From positions 248,001-312,000 of the forward strand of contig NZ_BMDV01000001.1 in the NCBI RefSeq assembly GCF_014636095.1: a DNA stretch of 64,000 nt, given 5' to 3'. This DNA comes from Acinetobacter modestus. GTDB lineage: Bacteria > Pseudomonadota > Gammaproteobacteria > Pseudomonadales > Moraxellaceae. The translations under genes and the position numbers were made by a program. Under the pieces are notes generated by a model that saw only the letters and a list, made by a program, of their open reading frames with translations, did not search any database and was not told where the DNA came from. Of the stretch, positions 18,705 through 27,800 are shown piece by piece (the first letter of the stretch is position 1; each line of letters opens with the position of its first letter).

Positions 18705-19865
18705 TTATGATTTAGATGAATGATCAAAATGTTGACGCAAACGCTTTATATACTTTTTAAATGGCCATGTGAATTGTTTAACAAAACTATTCGGTATCTT
18801 ATATCCAACTGTGCCGTAAACACTCGCAAGATGATTTGGCATATATACACTTTTAAAGATCACATCATAGATTGGAATAAAAGCAGCATAGTTTTTATCA
18901 ATCGCAGGCTTCTCTGAAGAATGGTGCCAATGATGAAACTCAGGAGTTGCAATTAACCAACGCAAATATGGAAAACGAAAACGTACATTTGAATGAATAA
19001 AAATGGCATGAAACGAAATAAAAACAAGATAAGCAAACACAGCCGATGTATGAAAGCCCAGTAGGAAAATAGGTAAGGTGGCAATAAACCGCGTCATTAG
19101 TACTTCTACGATATGTAGTCGTGAAGATGCTAACCAATCCATATACTCGGTGGAATGATGTATCGCATGGAAACGCCATAATAGATCTATTTCATGCATA
19201 GCTCGGTGCAACCAGTACACGACGAAATCAACCACAATCAATAACTCAATAAACTGCAACCAAATTGGCTGAGCTTGAACAAAAGGTACGATTGGATTAT
19301 TGGGTAAGTGGGTAATCCAGTATTGAATCGGCATTACTGTCAAAAAGGTGAACAATTGAATTCCGATATGACTCAACATGAAATATTTCATATCCGTCAC
19401 CCAACCTACCCTTAAGATTTTTTGATGAGGATTTTTAGCAAAGAATCCCTCAAGTGGAATGAAGATAAGAGCCAAGAGCACTAGTGTTAAAATGAAATAA
19501 TCAATACCTGCATAAAAAGGTAGGTTGGGTAACGTTGGCGCTTTAATTAACCCACAGCCTAAAACCGCTGCCACTACAGCAAAGCATAAGCCATAAAAAC
19601 CATAACGATTTTGTCGAAATAACGCACTAAAAACCCCAAAACCAGCACTCAGCGTAATACCAAACATCAAACTGAAATAAAAAACATCATAATGTTTGGC
19701 ATAAACAGGACGTAGTTCAGGCATAGTCAGTACTGACGGAAACATAAAACACAAAGCCCCAAAAATAGCTAACAAGCCCAAGGAGATTGAAATAAAAGCA
19801 CTAATTTTACCTAAGCCTACATTCAACTCTAAATTTTCGAATTTTTGTCTTAATTGATCAGTCAT
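18705..19865 (-). CDS. Sterol desaturase / fatty acid hydroxylase family protein
   Basis: The 386-residue membrane protein has about seven hydrophobic segments and the eight-His diiron pattern of the family: HRAMHE, FHAIHHS, a His in SFHAIFIHSN, and FHHWHH near residue 320. Members hydroxylate or desaturate sterols, fatty acyl chains or carotenoids using O2. Bacterial substrates are mostly unknown, so none is assigned. It lies upstream of hrpA on the same strand with a 113-bp gap and a hairpin between, so it is probably a separate unit. Confidence 0.88.
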   Translation of the reverse strand: MTDQLRQKFENLELNVGLGKISAFISISLGLLAIFGALCFMFPSVLTMPELRPVYAKHYDVFYFSLMFGITLSAGFGVFSALFRQNRYGFYGLCFAVVAAVLGCGLIKAPTLPNLPFYAGIDYFILTLVLLALIFIPLEGFFAKNPHQKILRVGWVTDMKYFMLSHIGIQLFTFLTVMPIQYWITHLPNNPIVPFVQAQPIWLQFIELLIVVDFVVYWLHRAMHEIDLLWRFHAIHHSTEYMDWLASSRLHIVEVLMTRFIATLPIFLLGFHTSAVFAYLVFISFHAIFIHSNVRFRFPYLRWLIATPEFHHWHHSSEKPAIDKNYAAFIPIYDVIFKSVYMPNHLASVYGTVGYKIPNSFVKQFTWPFKKYIKRLRQHFDHSSKS

Positions 19866-20365
19866 TTTTTATAAATTTCACTGTATACCCGAGAACGTAA
19901 ATTTCTGAGGTAAAATTTTCGTTTTTCTCAAATAAAAAATTTGAGCATTCATCAAATTTAGCGGATTCTAAAGTGATCAAATATTTAACACAAGCTCAGA
20001 AAACAAACAATATAAGCTCTCAGCTCGATAAAAACATCGCATTACAGTTATCGTGTGCTTAAATCTATATCTTGGTTTTCTCTATATTTTTTAGATTTTT
20101 TCAATTTTACCCTTGAATTTTAATACTATCGACTGCATGTTGTTATGCAAATTAGTTTTAGGTATTCGTCATATTTACTTCATCTTGTTGGAGTCAAATA
20201 GGCTTATATCTTAGGGTGAAAATCGTTTTATATTGATTTATTCAATTTTCCGATTTTAGTCATGTAAAAATACTATTTCCCCAATAACTAAAAATTATTT
20301 ATTCTTGACCTCGTAAACAAGTAAGGCATTAGCCTCTCAATAAAACCTCAATCATGGAGACAATG
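19866..20365. other. Intergenic region upstream of ahpC
   Basis: These 500 bp separate two divergent genes and contain no credible ORF. Apart from a promoter candidate near the ahpC end, I see only AT-rich sequence. I could not identify a clear OxyR site by eye. Confidence 0.45.
20305..20333 (+). promoter_or_regulatory. Candidate ahpC promoter
   Basis: TTGACC (20305-20310) is followed after 17 bp by ATTAGC (20328-20333). The -35 is good and the -10 poor, which would fit an activator-dependent promoter. The distance to the ahpC start is about 32 bp. Confidence 0.4.
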
Positions 20366-20929
20366 ATGAGCTTAATTAATACTGAAGTTAAACCATTTAA
20401 AGCTGATGCATTCCGTAACGGTGAATTCATTCAAGTAACTGACGCTGATCTTAAAGGCAAATGGTCTGTTCTTATTTTTATGCCTGCTGCATTTACTTTC
20501 AACTGTCCTACTGAAGTTGAAGATGCTGCTGAGAACTACGAAGAATTCAAAAAAGCTGGTGCAGAAGTTTATATCGTAACAACTGATACTCATTTCTCTC
20601 ATAAAGTATGGCACGAAACTTCTCCTGCTGTAGGTAAAGCTCAATTCCCATTAGTTGGCGATCCTACACATCAATTAACACGTGCTTTTGATGTGCATAT
20701 CGAAGAAGCTGGTTTAGCTTTACGTGGTACGTTCATCATCAACCCTGAAGGCGTAATTAAAACTGCTGAAATTCATGACAATGCAATTGCACGTGATGTT
20801 TCAGAAACTTTACGTAAGCTTAAAGCTGCTCAATTCGTAGCAAGCCACCCAGGTGAAGTTTGCCCTGCTAAATGGAAAGAAGGTGAAGCAACTCTTGCTC
20901 CATCGATCGACCTCGTTGGTAAAATCTAA
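20366..20929 (+). CDS. ahpC: Alkyl hydroperoxide reductase subunit C (AhpC peroxiredoxin)
   Basis: AhpC reduces H2O2 and organic hydroperoxides, including lipid peroxides, and is re-reduced by AhpF. Starting at the ATG at 20366 gives 187 residues, the E. coli length, beginning MSLINTEVKPF; two ATGs just upstream are in frame but less suitable, as GGAG lies five bases before 20366. The peroxidatic Cys47 is in TFNCPTE, where E. coli has Val in place of Asn, and the resolving Cys166 is in GEVCPAKW. ahpF is about 3.9 kb downstream rather than adjacent. Confidence 0.96.
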   Translation: MSLINTEVKPFKADAFRNGEFIQVTDADLKGKWSVLIFMPAAFTFNCPTEVEDAAENYEEFKKAGAEVYIVTTDTHFSHKVWHETSPAVGKAQFPLVGDPTHQLTRAFDVHIEEAGLALRGTFIINPEGVIKTAEIHDNAIARDVSETLRKLKAAQFVASHPGEVCPAKWKEGEATLAPSIDLVGKI

Positions 20930-20950
20930 TTTTTAGATTTAACAATGTTG

Positions 20951-20985
20951 AAAAGAAACCACTCTAAAAAGAGTGGTTTCTTTTT
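20951..20985 (+). terminator. Rho-independent terminator of ahpC
   Basis: AAAGAAACCACTC/GAGTGGTTTCTTT with a TAAAAA loop forms a long perfect stem (about 20952-20964 and 20971-20983), running into T residues. ahpC is therefore a single-gene unit. Confidence 0.92.
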
Positions 20986-21182
20986 ATTTGTCATTTGGTC
21001 ACTTTTTAAGATACGTCGATCTCAATTCAATAGTAAATTTTTTACAATTCTTATACTTATAAATTTATAATGAAATTCATTTATCAATTGTCAGCCTGCA
21101 TTACATGGAGTAATGTCAAATTATGAAACATAAAGAGTTTTTTGTATGTACTAAATGATCAAACTAAAATGGGGGCAAATAT

Positions 21183-21395
21183 ATGGAAAAAACTGTTGTT
21201 GTAACCTCTTGGAAATATGATATTTCTTCACGCTATTTAAAAATTTTTTACAGCAATGGCACAGCCGAGCTTTATCACCCTGTTCCAGAATTTGTGTATG
21301 ACAATTTGCTACGCACAACCGACAAGACTGCTTTTGTCCATAAATACCTTGAGTTTGATCTTCATTTTAAACGACTTTATCTTTTAGCCTCATAA
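21183..21395 (+). CDS. KTSC domain-containing small protein
   Basis: The 70-residue protein fits the KTSC domain family: an N-terminal strand pattern, then YSNGTAELYHPVPEFVYDNLL and a Phe-centred C-terminal part. The domain is often fused to or found near nucleic-acid-related proteins, but its function is unclear. The characteristic Ser-Cys pair is not evident here, so the match is by overall pattern. A GGGGG ribosome site precedes the ATG. It lies between the ahpC terminator and a bidirectional terminator shared with alkM. Confidence 0.72.
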   Translation: MEKTVVVTSWKYDISSRYLKIFYSNGTAELYHPVPEFVYDNLLRTTDKTAFVHKYLEFDLHFKRLYLLAS

Positions 21396-21401
21396 ATAAA
21401 A

Positions 21402-21431
21402 AACCAGCCTATATTAAGGCTGGTTTTTTAT
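21402..21431. terminator. Bidirectional terminator (KTSC gene / alkM)
   Basis: ACCAGCCT/AGGCTGGT (21403-21410 and 21417-21424) with an ATATTA loop has an A run on the left and TTTTTT on the right, so it works for both converging genes. Confidence 0.92.
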
Positions 21432-21440
21432 TTAAATTTA

Positions 21441-22640
21441 TTAAGCAGCTTCGACTTCAACTTGTTCAGCGTACCTCTCTAATATTTTTTCTTTTGCGTC
21501 AGGATGAATATTAATTTTCTCCATATTGCCTTTGTAATGCTCTACTACTCGATCATCCATAATTTTTGACCACCATGAAGGAATAAAGGCTGGTAAAATC
21601 ATCGCTCCATAGCCCGCTGGTAACTGTGGTGCATCTTCAAAATGACGTAAAGTTTGGAAGCTACGTGTTGGATTTGCATGATGATCTGAGTGACGCTGTA
21701 ATTGATACAAGAACAAGTTAGTCACTACATTGTTATTGTTCCAACTATGCTCAGGTAAAGTACGCTCATATTGACCATTGGCTTTCTTTTCACGTTTTAA
21801 ACCATAATGCTCAATATAATTTACTGATTCAAACAAAGTAATCGCATAAGCAGCCTGTGTCACTTGGAACGGTACTGAACGCACTCCAAATTTGCTAAAC
21901 ATAGCAGCATGGTATACAGCAGACATCGCCCAACCATGAATCAATTCATTCTCTTTACAGAAGAATGGCAACTTTTTTCGCTCTAAACGATTTTTCTCAA
22001 TTTCGATCGCCGATTTAAAACTACCAATCACTGTACGAGGTAAAAATTTCCAGAAAGTTTCACCAAGTCGAGATGATGCTGGATCTTCTGGTGTTGCAAC
22101 ACGGCGGTGATGACCATATGGATGCTCAATACGGAAGTGATTATAGCCCGATGGAGCTAATGCCAAATGTGATAAATAATGTTCGAGACGACCACTTTTA
22201 TGGCTCAATTCATGCGCCGTATTGATGGCAATACCATTCACCATCCCCACCAACGTACCCAATAACGCTTGATCTGCAAGTGATGTACCTTTACGACTTG
22301 CCAAATAAGTGCCGTAAATATTGGTCGCATATTGCAATGGAATAAAAAGTTTAACAATTCGTGCGTAATATGGATCTGCTTCTAAGTCTGCAATCGCATC
22401 AAGTGGTGGATTTTCTGTGTCCTCACCAATTAACTTATCCAATGCAGGAATAACACCATGAATAAATAATGGACCAAAAGAGGCAAAGAATTTTTTGGTT
22501 TTTTTCGGTCCAAATTGATAACCCGCTAAACCACTCATTGCAATAGTCGGTACTGCCAAACCCAATAACCACAAATGACGTTTTTTATCTTTAAAAGTTG
22601 TTGTTGCTTGCTCTACATCCAGTTGAGTATGCATATTCAT
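21441..22640 (-). CDS. alkM: Alkane 1-monooxygenase (AlkB/AlkM family)
   Basis: This integral-membrane diiron enzyme hydroxylates the terminal carbon of n-alkanes, with electrons from rubredoxin and rubredoxin reductase (neither encoded here). With the start at 22640 (GAGGAG upstream) it is 399 residues; the frame extends upstream without a better start. The His boxes are HELSH (143-147), EHPYGHH (172-178) and LQRHSDHH (314-321), plus the AlkB-specific NYIEHYG (274-280). About six membrane segments are visible. It is divergent from an AraC-type gene, the arrangement of alkM and alkR in Acinetobacter. The tandem repeats between them are likely control sites. Confidence 0.95.
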   Translation of the reverse strand: MNMHTQLDVEQATTTFKDKKRHLWLLGLAVPTIAMSGLAGYQFGPKKTKKFFASFGPLFIHGVIPALDKLIGEDTENPPLDAIADLEADPYYARIVKLFIPLQYATNIYGTYLASRKGTSLADQALLGTLVGMVNGIAINTAHELSHKSGRLEHYLSHLALAPSGYNHFRIEHPYGHHRRVATPEDPASSRLGETFWKFLPRTVIGSFKSAIEIEKNRLERKKLPFFCKENELIHGWAMSAVYHAAMFSKFGVRSVPFQVTQAAYAITLFESVNYIEHYGLKREKKANGQYERTLPEHSWNNNNVVTNLFLYQLQRHSDHHANPTRSFQTLRHFEDAPQLPAGYGAMILPAFIPSWWSKIMDDRVVEHYKGNMEKINIHPDAKEKILERYAEQVEVEAA

Positions 22641-22706
22641 TAGAAACTCCTCAATCAAACACAAAATGTTTTGCTTGAATTGATTGTGTTCTTTTGCAGT
22701 CACTCT

Positions 22707-22747
22707 ATATTATCATTTTAAGACTTGATATTATCATTTTAAGACTT
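22707..22747. promoter_or_regulatory. Two exact 20-bp direct repeats between alkM and alkR, likely AraC-type operator
   Basis: ATATTATCATTTTAAGACTT occurs at 22707-22726 and again, without mismatch, at 22728-22747. The period is 21 bp, two helical turns, as in tandem sites bound by AraC/XylS regulators. The repeats end 15 bp before the likely GTG start of alkR and begin 67 bp upstream of the alkM start. Control of both genes by AlkR is inference. Confidence 0.8.
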
Positions 22748-22762
22748 TATTGGATTTTTATT

Positions 22763-23812
22763 GTGCAAAAACAGCAAATCCCTGTTATCCCATCTCGTTA
22801 TTATTTGCGGTTGATCGAAATTCTAATTGGTACTCATCAATATGATAATGAGGTATTAAACGCATTTCATAACGAACTTTCTAAAACTGAGCTTTTATCA
22901 ATTCAACAAATTGAACAATTTATTGCACTTGGCCTGAGCCTACCAAATACAGAAGATTTGGCTTTTGAACTCGGTAAAAATCTAAAACTGAGTTCGCATA
23001 GTTTGGTTGGATATGCATTAATGACCAGTCCAAATTTAGAACATGCATTAAGATTAATTGCACAATATTTTCGGCTAATTATGCCGAGCTTTAAGCTATC
23101 GATTCAATTTCCAACTAATCAACATAAGGTTGAGTTATTACTTGAACCAATCTTGCAAATGAATAAGCAATGTTTAGCATTTCATATTGAAGCAATTGCC
23201 GTTGGATTTTATTACAGCTTATTAGAACTTGCAGGACAACAATTACAACGTTACCAAATTTATTTAAGTATACCCGAGCCTGTTTATGCTGAACGCTATA
23301 TACATCTCGTTAAAGCAAATTTTCATTTTAATTACACATGGATATCAGGTATACGCGTTGTGATTGATCAACAACAGCTGGCACTACCCTTACCTTTGGC
23401 GGATGCTCATAGCCTAAAAGTGGTTGAACAACGTTGTCAGGAACAGATTCAGAAGATTTATCATCAAGGTGAAATTGTTGAATGGGTCAGCATGATGTTA
23501 AGACAAGCCAATCAGATTCCAACATTAACTGAATGCGCTAAAGTTCTAAATATTTCTACAAAAACTTTACAACGTTATTTGCAGCAACAAGGCGTTGAAT
23601 TTCAAGCTTTGAAACAAAAAATTAGTACTGAGCGAGCAATTGATTTATTAGAAAATTCAAATTTTACCATCACCCATATTGCTTACGAATTAGGCTATTC
23701 GAACCCTGCCAACTTTACCCGTGCATTTAACAAAGTATTAGGTTGTAGTCCGCAGAGCTATCGCTCAAAACATCAAGATCAGAGGTATCTACTTCAAGAC
23801 AACCAGACATAA
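22763..23812 (+). CDS. alkR: AraC/XylS-family regulator of alkane hydroxylase (AlkR-like)
   Basis: From the GTG at 22763 the product is 349 residues; the frame also stays open upstream to a TTG at 22694, but that would translate through the repeats, and GGA lies eight bases before the GTG. The N-terminal 200 residues resemble the ligand-binding region of the OruR/ArgR-like AraC group. The C-terminal 100 carry two helix-turn-helix motifs, the second in ITHIAYELGYSNPANFTRAFNKVLGCSP. It is likely to activate alkM in response to alkanes, as reported for Acinetobacter AlkR. Its end overlaps the convergent O-methyltransferase gene by 24 bp. Confidence 0.88.
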   Translation: MQKQQIPVIPSRYYLRLIEILIGTHQYDNEVLNAFHNELSKTELLSIQQIEQFIALGLSLPNTEDLAFELGKNLKLSSHSLVGYALMTSPNLEHALRLIAQYFRLIMPSFKLSIQFPTNQHKVELLLEPILQMNKQCLAFHIEAIAVGFYYSLLELAGQQLQRYQIYLSIPEPVYAERYIHLVKANFHFNYTWISGIRVVIDQQQLALPLPLADAHSLKVVEQRCQEQIQKIYHQGEIVEWVSMMLRQANQIPTLTECAKVLNISTKTLQRYLQQQGVEFQALKQKISTERAIDLLENSNFTITHIAYELGYSNPANFTRAFNKVLGCSPQSYRSKHQDQRYLLQDNQT

Positions 23813-24376
23813 ACCTGCACCTACAGGTAAAATAGTGCTCATATAATTTTCATCTGCTTTAATCAACTCAAGAAAATCTTTGACCTCAGCAGCATGCGAA
23901 ATCATATTATCAACGATCAAAGTATTACCCGAGAACTGCAATAGACGTTTTAAATCATTCCAGTAACTCACATAGCAGCCACGCTCTGCATCTAACAAAA
24001 TTAGATCATAGGATTCAGTCGCTTGTGCCAAATAATCTGAGGCATCGCCCACCCAAAAATCAATAAAACTCTCTAATCCAAATTCTTCAGCATATTTCTT
24101 GGCTTGAGCACTTCGGAAAGCATTGATCTCTAGGGTTTGAACTTTACCTCCGACCGATTTTGCAGCTTCAGCCAACCATAAGGTTGAATATCCAGTCGAT
24201 GTTCCAATTTCTAGAATCTGCTTTGATTGCTGAGTACGTACTAACATCCCAAGTAACTTAGCAGATTCTGCTTCAATATTTCGGTAACGTCTTAAACGAT
24301 CAGACTGCCGAGCATCATGTTGCTTAAATTCATCATATAAATCAGCAATACGTTGTAGAAAAACGGTGCTCGTCAT
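23789..24376 (-). CDS. Class I SAM-dependent O-methyltransferase
   Basis: The 195-residue protein has the caffeoyl-CoA-OMT-type fold: SAM motif I ILEIGTSTGYSTLWLA at about residues 54-69, acidic motif II TLEIN, and LILLDAERG (motif IV region). NTLIVDNMISHG-like residues follow. Family members methylate catechol-type or phenolic hydroxyls, but the substrate here is unknown. The final 24 bp overlap the end of alkR on the other strand. It may be transcribed with the DUF1653 gene 38 bp upstream. Confidence 0.85.
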   Translation of the reverse strand: MTSTVFLQRIADLYDEFKQHDARQSDRLRRYRNIEAESAKLLGMLVRTQQSKQILEIGTSTGYSTLWLAEAAKSVGGKVQTLEINAFRSAQAKKYAEEFGLESFIDFWVGDASDYLAQATESYDLILLDAERGCYVSYWNDLKRLLQFSGNTLIVDNMISHAAEVKDFLELIKADENYMSTILPVGAGLCLVVLK

Positions 24377-24414
24377 GTCTTGTCTCCGTAATGCTCAAAA
24401 GCAAAAGTTCAAAT

Positions 24415-24633
24415 TTAAGTCGCTTGTATTAATTTAAAACGTGGAATAACTTGCCCATCTTCAAGTTCAACTGTTTCAACAAACATTGATAATGGACGCA
24501 CCCACATTGAATAATCACCATATAAACATTGATATACAACAAGTTGTTCCTCAGTTTCGCTATGTCGAGCAACATTAAATACCTGATAAATTTGACCCTT
24601 GTAGTGTTGATAAATGCCACGTTGTAATACCAT
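24415..24633 (-). CDS. DUF1653 domain-containing protein
   Basis: The 72-residue product starts at the ATG at 24633, preceded by AAGGAAG; longer in-frame starts exist, but the family begins near this Met. The protein is essentially one DUF1653 domain: GIYQHYKGQIYQV, ARHSETEEQLVVYQCLYG, and the WVRPL.MF block. It is a compact beta-rich fold of unknown function. The O-methyltransferase gene follows. Confidence 0.88.
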   Translation of the reverse strand: MVLQRGIYQHYKGQIYQVFNVARHSETEEQLVVYQCLYGDYSMWVRPLSMFVETVELEDGQVIPRFKLIQAT

Positions 24634-24864
24634 TTGCTGCTTCCTTATATATGCCATGAAATAATTGCAGTTATATAACAAGTTCGATTTGATTCAAATT
24701 TTTATGCTCATGTACGCACAAAAGTTCCACAAATATACTTTAAAATTCAAAAATCCGATTAAATTTATAAAAACATACTGTTTTATCTATTTATATATTT
24801 TGCGTACTATAGCTTCATTGAATGAATTTAGCTGATTTGAACTGCTTAGAATTTGGAGAAATAC

Positions 24865-26430
24865 ATGTTAGATCAAAATATTAAAACGCAATTAAAAGCT
24901 TACTTAGAACGTTTAGAAAGTCCAATCGAGTTGGTTGCTGCTTTAGATGAATCCGACAAAGCTGCAAAAATCAAAGAACTCGTGACTGAAATTGCTGAAC
25001 TTTCTGACCAAGTTACGGCGCGTTTTGACGGTTCAAATGCTCGCCGTCCTAGTTTCGGTGTGGCTAAAGCAGGTGAACAACCACGTGTGTTCTTTGCTGG
25101 CTTACCAATGGGACATGAGTTTACTTCTTTGATCTTGGCATTATTACAAGTATCTGGTTATGCACCTAAAGTGTCTGATGAAGTACTCACTCAAATCAAA
25201 GGTTTAAACTTAAAATCAAACTTTGATGTGTTTGTATCTTTAAGCTGTCATAACTGTCCAGATGTGGTTCAAGCACTTAACTTGATTGCAATCTACAATC
25301 CAAATGCAACTGCGACCATGATTGATGGTGGTTTCTTTCAAGAAGAAGTCGAAGAACGCAAAATCTTAGCTGTACCGATGGTGTTTCAAGACAATGAACA
25401 TATTGGACAAGGTCGTATGACTTTGGAAGAAATCGTGGCGAAGTTAGATACCAACTCAGCTGAGAAAGATGCCGCAGCACTCAATGCCAAAGATGCTTTT
25501 GATGTATTGGTGATTGGTGGCGGTCCTGCAGGTGGTACAGCAGCGATCTACGCAGCGCGTAAAGGTATTAAAACAGGTATCGTCGCTGAACGTTTTGGTG
25601 GTCAGGTCATGGATACCATGGATATTGAGAACTTCACGACGGTTCAAAAAACCGTAGGTCCGAAGTTTGCTCAAGATATGGAAGCCCATGTACGTGAGTA
25701 CGGTGTGGACATCATGAATTTGCAACGTGTCAGCAAGATCACAGGTGCAGATCAGACAGCCAATGGTCTGGTTGAAGTTGAATTAGAAAATGGGGCTAAG
25801 CTTGAATCTAAAACCATTATTCTTTCAACAGGCGCACGTTGGAGAGAAATGAATGTACCGGGTGAAGCAGAATACCGTACCCGTGGTGTGGCGTACTGCC
25901 CACACTGTGATGGCCCATTATTCAAAGGCAAACGTGTTGCGGTGATTGGTGGTGGTAACTCTGGTGTAGAAGCAGCGATTGACCTTGCAGGGATTGTTGA
26001 GCATGTGACGTTGGTTGAGTTTGATACCAAGCTTCGTGCAGATCAAGTGTTGCAAGACAAGTTAAACAGCTTGCCGAATACCACTGTGATTTTGAATGCG
26101 CTCAGTACTGAAGTTGTGGGAGATGGTTCACAAGTAACCGCATTGAAATACAAAGATCGAGCGACTGATGTTGAACATACAGTTGAACTTGCAGGAATCT
26201 TTGTGCAGATTGGTTTATTGCCAAACACGGATTTCTTGAAGAACAGTGCGGTTGAACTCAGCAATCGTGGTGAGATTGTGATCAATGATCGAAATGAAAC
26301 CAATGTCAAAGGTGTATTTGCTGCAGGTGACTGTACCACCGTACCGTACAAGCAAATCATTATTGCGACAGGTGAAGGTGCCAAAGCCTCTCTATCAGCT
26401 TTTGATTATATGATTCGTTCTGGTGTTTAA
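24865..26430 (+). CDS. ahpF: Alkyl hydroperoxide reductase subunit F (AhpF)
   Basis: AhpF is an FAD-dependent NADH:disulfide oxidoreductase that recycles AhpC. From the ATG at 24865 (TTGGAGA upstream) it is 521 residues, the E. coli length. The N-terminal double-thioredoxin domain has the active CHNC (Cys128 and Cys131). The FAD motif [10 protein letters not shown] is near 213, and the thioredoxin-reductase-like CPHC centre is near 343-346. [10 protein letters not shown] marks the NADH site and [14 protein letters not shown] the C-terminal FAD contact. It has its own promoter region and terminator, away from ahpC. Confidence 0.96.
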   Translation: MLDQNIKTQLKAYLERLESPIELVAALDESDKAAKIKELVTEIAELSDQVTARFDGSNARRPSFGVAKAGEQPRVFFAGLPMGHEFTSLILALLQVSGYAPKVSDEVLTQIKGLNLKSNFDVFVSLSCHNCPDVVQALNLIAIYNPNATATMIDGGFFQEEVEERKILAVPMVFQDNEHIGQGRMTLEEIVAKLDTNSAEKDAAALNAKDAFDVLVIGGGPAGGTAAIYAARKGIKTGIVAERFGGQVMDTMDIENFTTVQKTVGPKFAQDMEAHVREYGVDIMNLQRVSKITGADQTANGLVEVELENGAKLESKTIILSTGARWREMNVPGEAEYRTRGVAYCPHCDGPLFKGKRVAVIGGGNSGVEAAIDLAGIVEHVTLVEFDTKLRADQVLQDKLNSLPNTTVILNALSTEVVGDGSQVTALKYKDRATDVEHTVELAGIFVQIGLLPNTDFLKNSAVELSNRGEIVINDRNETNVKGVFAAGDCTTVPYKQIIIATGEGAKASLSAFDYMIRSGV

Positions 26431-26449
26431 AATAATCTAAAAACATGTG

Positions 26450-26487
26450 CACGCATTTACATTTCAAAAATGTAAGTGCGTGTTTTT
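26450..26487 (+). terminator. Rho-independent terminator of ahpF
   Basis: A 15-bp stem (26450-26464 with 26468-26482, one mismatch) centred on TTTACATTT/AAATGTAA is followed by five T. Confidence 0.85.
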
Positions 26488-26583
26488 ACAAGTTATCAAC
26501 AAATTTTCAACTTTATTATTCATACAGTTTATGTTTATATTTTCGCTATCCATACCTATTGGATGCCACAAAGAAAAGGAAAC

Positions 26584-26934
26584 ATGAAAATGAATAAATT
26601 ACTTGTTGCATTAGGTCTCGCTGCTACTGTTGCACTTGTAGGCTGTAATAAAGATAAAGCGCCTGAAACTGGGGCAACTACTGGCGAACACTTAGAACAT
26701 GCCGCTGATCAAGCGAGTGCTGATGTGAAAAATGCTGCTGATTCTGCAGCGAGCAATGTTGCTACTGCGGTAGATACTGCTGCTGATCAAATTGATGCTG
26801 CTGCTGATCATACTGCGACTGCAACTGCTGAAGCTGCTGCAAAAACTGAAGCCGCTGCACGTGATGCAACTGCTAAAGTTGCTGGTGCAGTTGAAAACGG
26901 CGCTGCTGATGTAAAAGAAAAAGCTCAACAATAA
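26584..26934 (+). CDS. Small Ala-rich lipoprotein
   Basis: With the start at 26584 (AAGGAAA seven bases upstream) the product is 116 residues. Residues 1-20 are a lipoprotein signal with the lipobox LVGC before Asn-Lys. The mature part is built of heptad-like repeats rich in Ala, Asp and Thr (ADQ, DAADQIDAAADHTATATAEA), predicting a long amphipathic helix or coiled coil. This resembles Lpp-like or YtxH-like helical lipoproteins, but no family is certain. An earlier ATG at 26476 would add 36 residues without a signal and is unlikely. Confidence 0.85.
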   Translation: MKMNKLLVALGLAATVALVGCNKDKAPETGATTGEHLEHAADQASADVKNAADSAASNVATAVDTAADQIDAAADHTATATAEAAAKTEAAARDATAKVAGAVENGAADVKEKAQQ

Positions 26935-26944
26935 TCTGTTGATT

Positions 26945-26977
26945 ATAAAAAAGCCTCTGATCACAGAGGCTTTTTTT
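26945..26977. terminator. Bidirectional terminator
   Basis: AAGCCTCTG/CAGAGGCTT (26951-26959 and 26964-26972) with an ATCA loop, A run before and T run after. It separates the lipoprotein gene from the convergent glutathione transferase gene. Confidence 0.93.
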
Positions 26978-26990
26978 AATGCAAAGAAAA

Positions 26991-27602
26991 CTAACCGAGT
27001 AATCCTTCATCACGCATTGCAATTTGTACCGACTGACGTTCAGCTACTTTATTACGCAAAGCGATAATATGAATATATGGTGTTAAATCGTGTTCAATAT
27101 GATTTGACCAATTTGTAAGTACAAATAAATACGCATCTGCTGGACCAAAATTATCATCCACTAAATAATCATATTCTGATTCAGCTAAATAATTGTCGAT
27201 ATATTTCAGTAAACGATCTACTTCAGCATACGCTTTGGTTTTTTCATCATCAGTTAACTTACCACTAAAGAAAACTGCATAAGCATCATGTAACTCAGAA
27301 TTTAAATAACCTAACCATTCAAGGACTTTGGCACGCCCCATGCCCGATGGTGGGATTAAATCCTGTTTAGGATCGTGTTGTGCCAGAAACGGTAAAATTG
27401 CAACGTTCTCAGTTAAGATTAAACCAGGATTAATCTCTAAAGCTGGAACATAACCTTTTGGGTTAATTTCATAATAATCTACCCCTTTCGAGGTTTTATG
27501 TGTTTTTAGATCAACGCGTTCTAAATCAAAATCTACATTTATTTCATTTAAAATAATATGTGCTGCCAATGAGCAAGCACCAGGTGAATAATACAACTTC
27601 AT
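26991..27602 (-). CDS. gstA: Glutathione S-transferase, beta class (GstA-like)
   Basis: The 203-residue cytosolic GST opens with MKLYYSPGACSLAAHI, nearly the E. coli GstA N terminus, including the beta-class Cys10 that contacts glutathione. The thioredoxin-like domain contains INPKGYVPAL and LTENVAI (Ser/Thr-Glu glutathione contact appears as T-E). The helical domain has the N-capping region FGPADAYLFV. It conjugates or reduces electrophiles with glutathione; the natural substrate is unknown. It stands alone between a bidirectional terminator and a 239-bp gap. Confidence 0.9.
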   Translation of the reverse strand: MKLYYSPGACSLAAHIILNEINVDFDLERVDLKTHKTSKGVDYYEINPKGYVPALEINPGLILTENVAILPFLAQHDPKQDLIPPSGMGRAKVLEWLGYLNSELHDAYAVFFSGKLTDDEKTKAYAEVDRLLKYIDNYLAESEYDYLVDDNFGPADAYLFVLTNWSNHIEHDLTPYIHIIALRNKVAERQSVQIAMRDEGLLG

Positions 27603-27800
27603 AATTGATCCTTGTTATCTAACTCTTATGTTCTAAAATGCTTTACGTTAATTTGCAAAATGTGTTTCCACAAATTTGTCAAAAAAAGTAAAAAATACTG
27701 AATGATCTGACTATTAGTGAAATTACATGATTTTGCAAGTAGTCTTATGTCAACTTTTTATTATCATCGTATATATCCTGCTCAAATAGATCATTTTTTT

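Noticed and set aside
22694..22762. TTG start for alkR 23 codons upstream of the chosen GTG
   Set aside because: It would translate the tandem 20-bp repeats into a repeated Ile/Leu-rich peptide, with no ribosome site; the repeats fit an operator better.
24720..24864. OxyR binding site upstream of ahpF
   Set aside because: Only a partial match (CTATAG then AT-rich sequence) could be found by eye, not the four spaced ATAG/CTAT elements.
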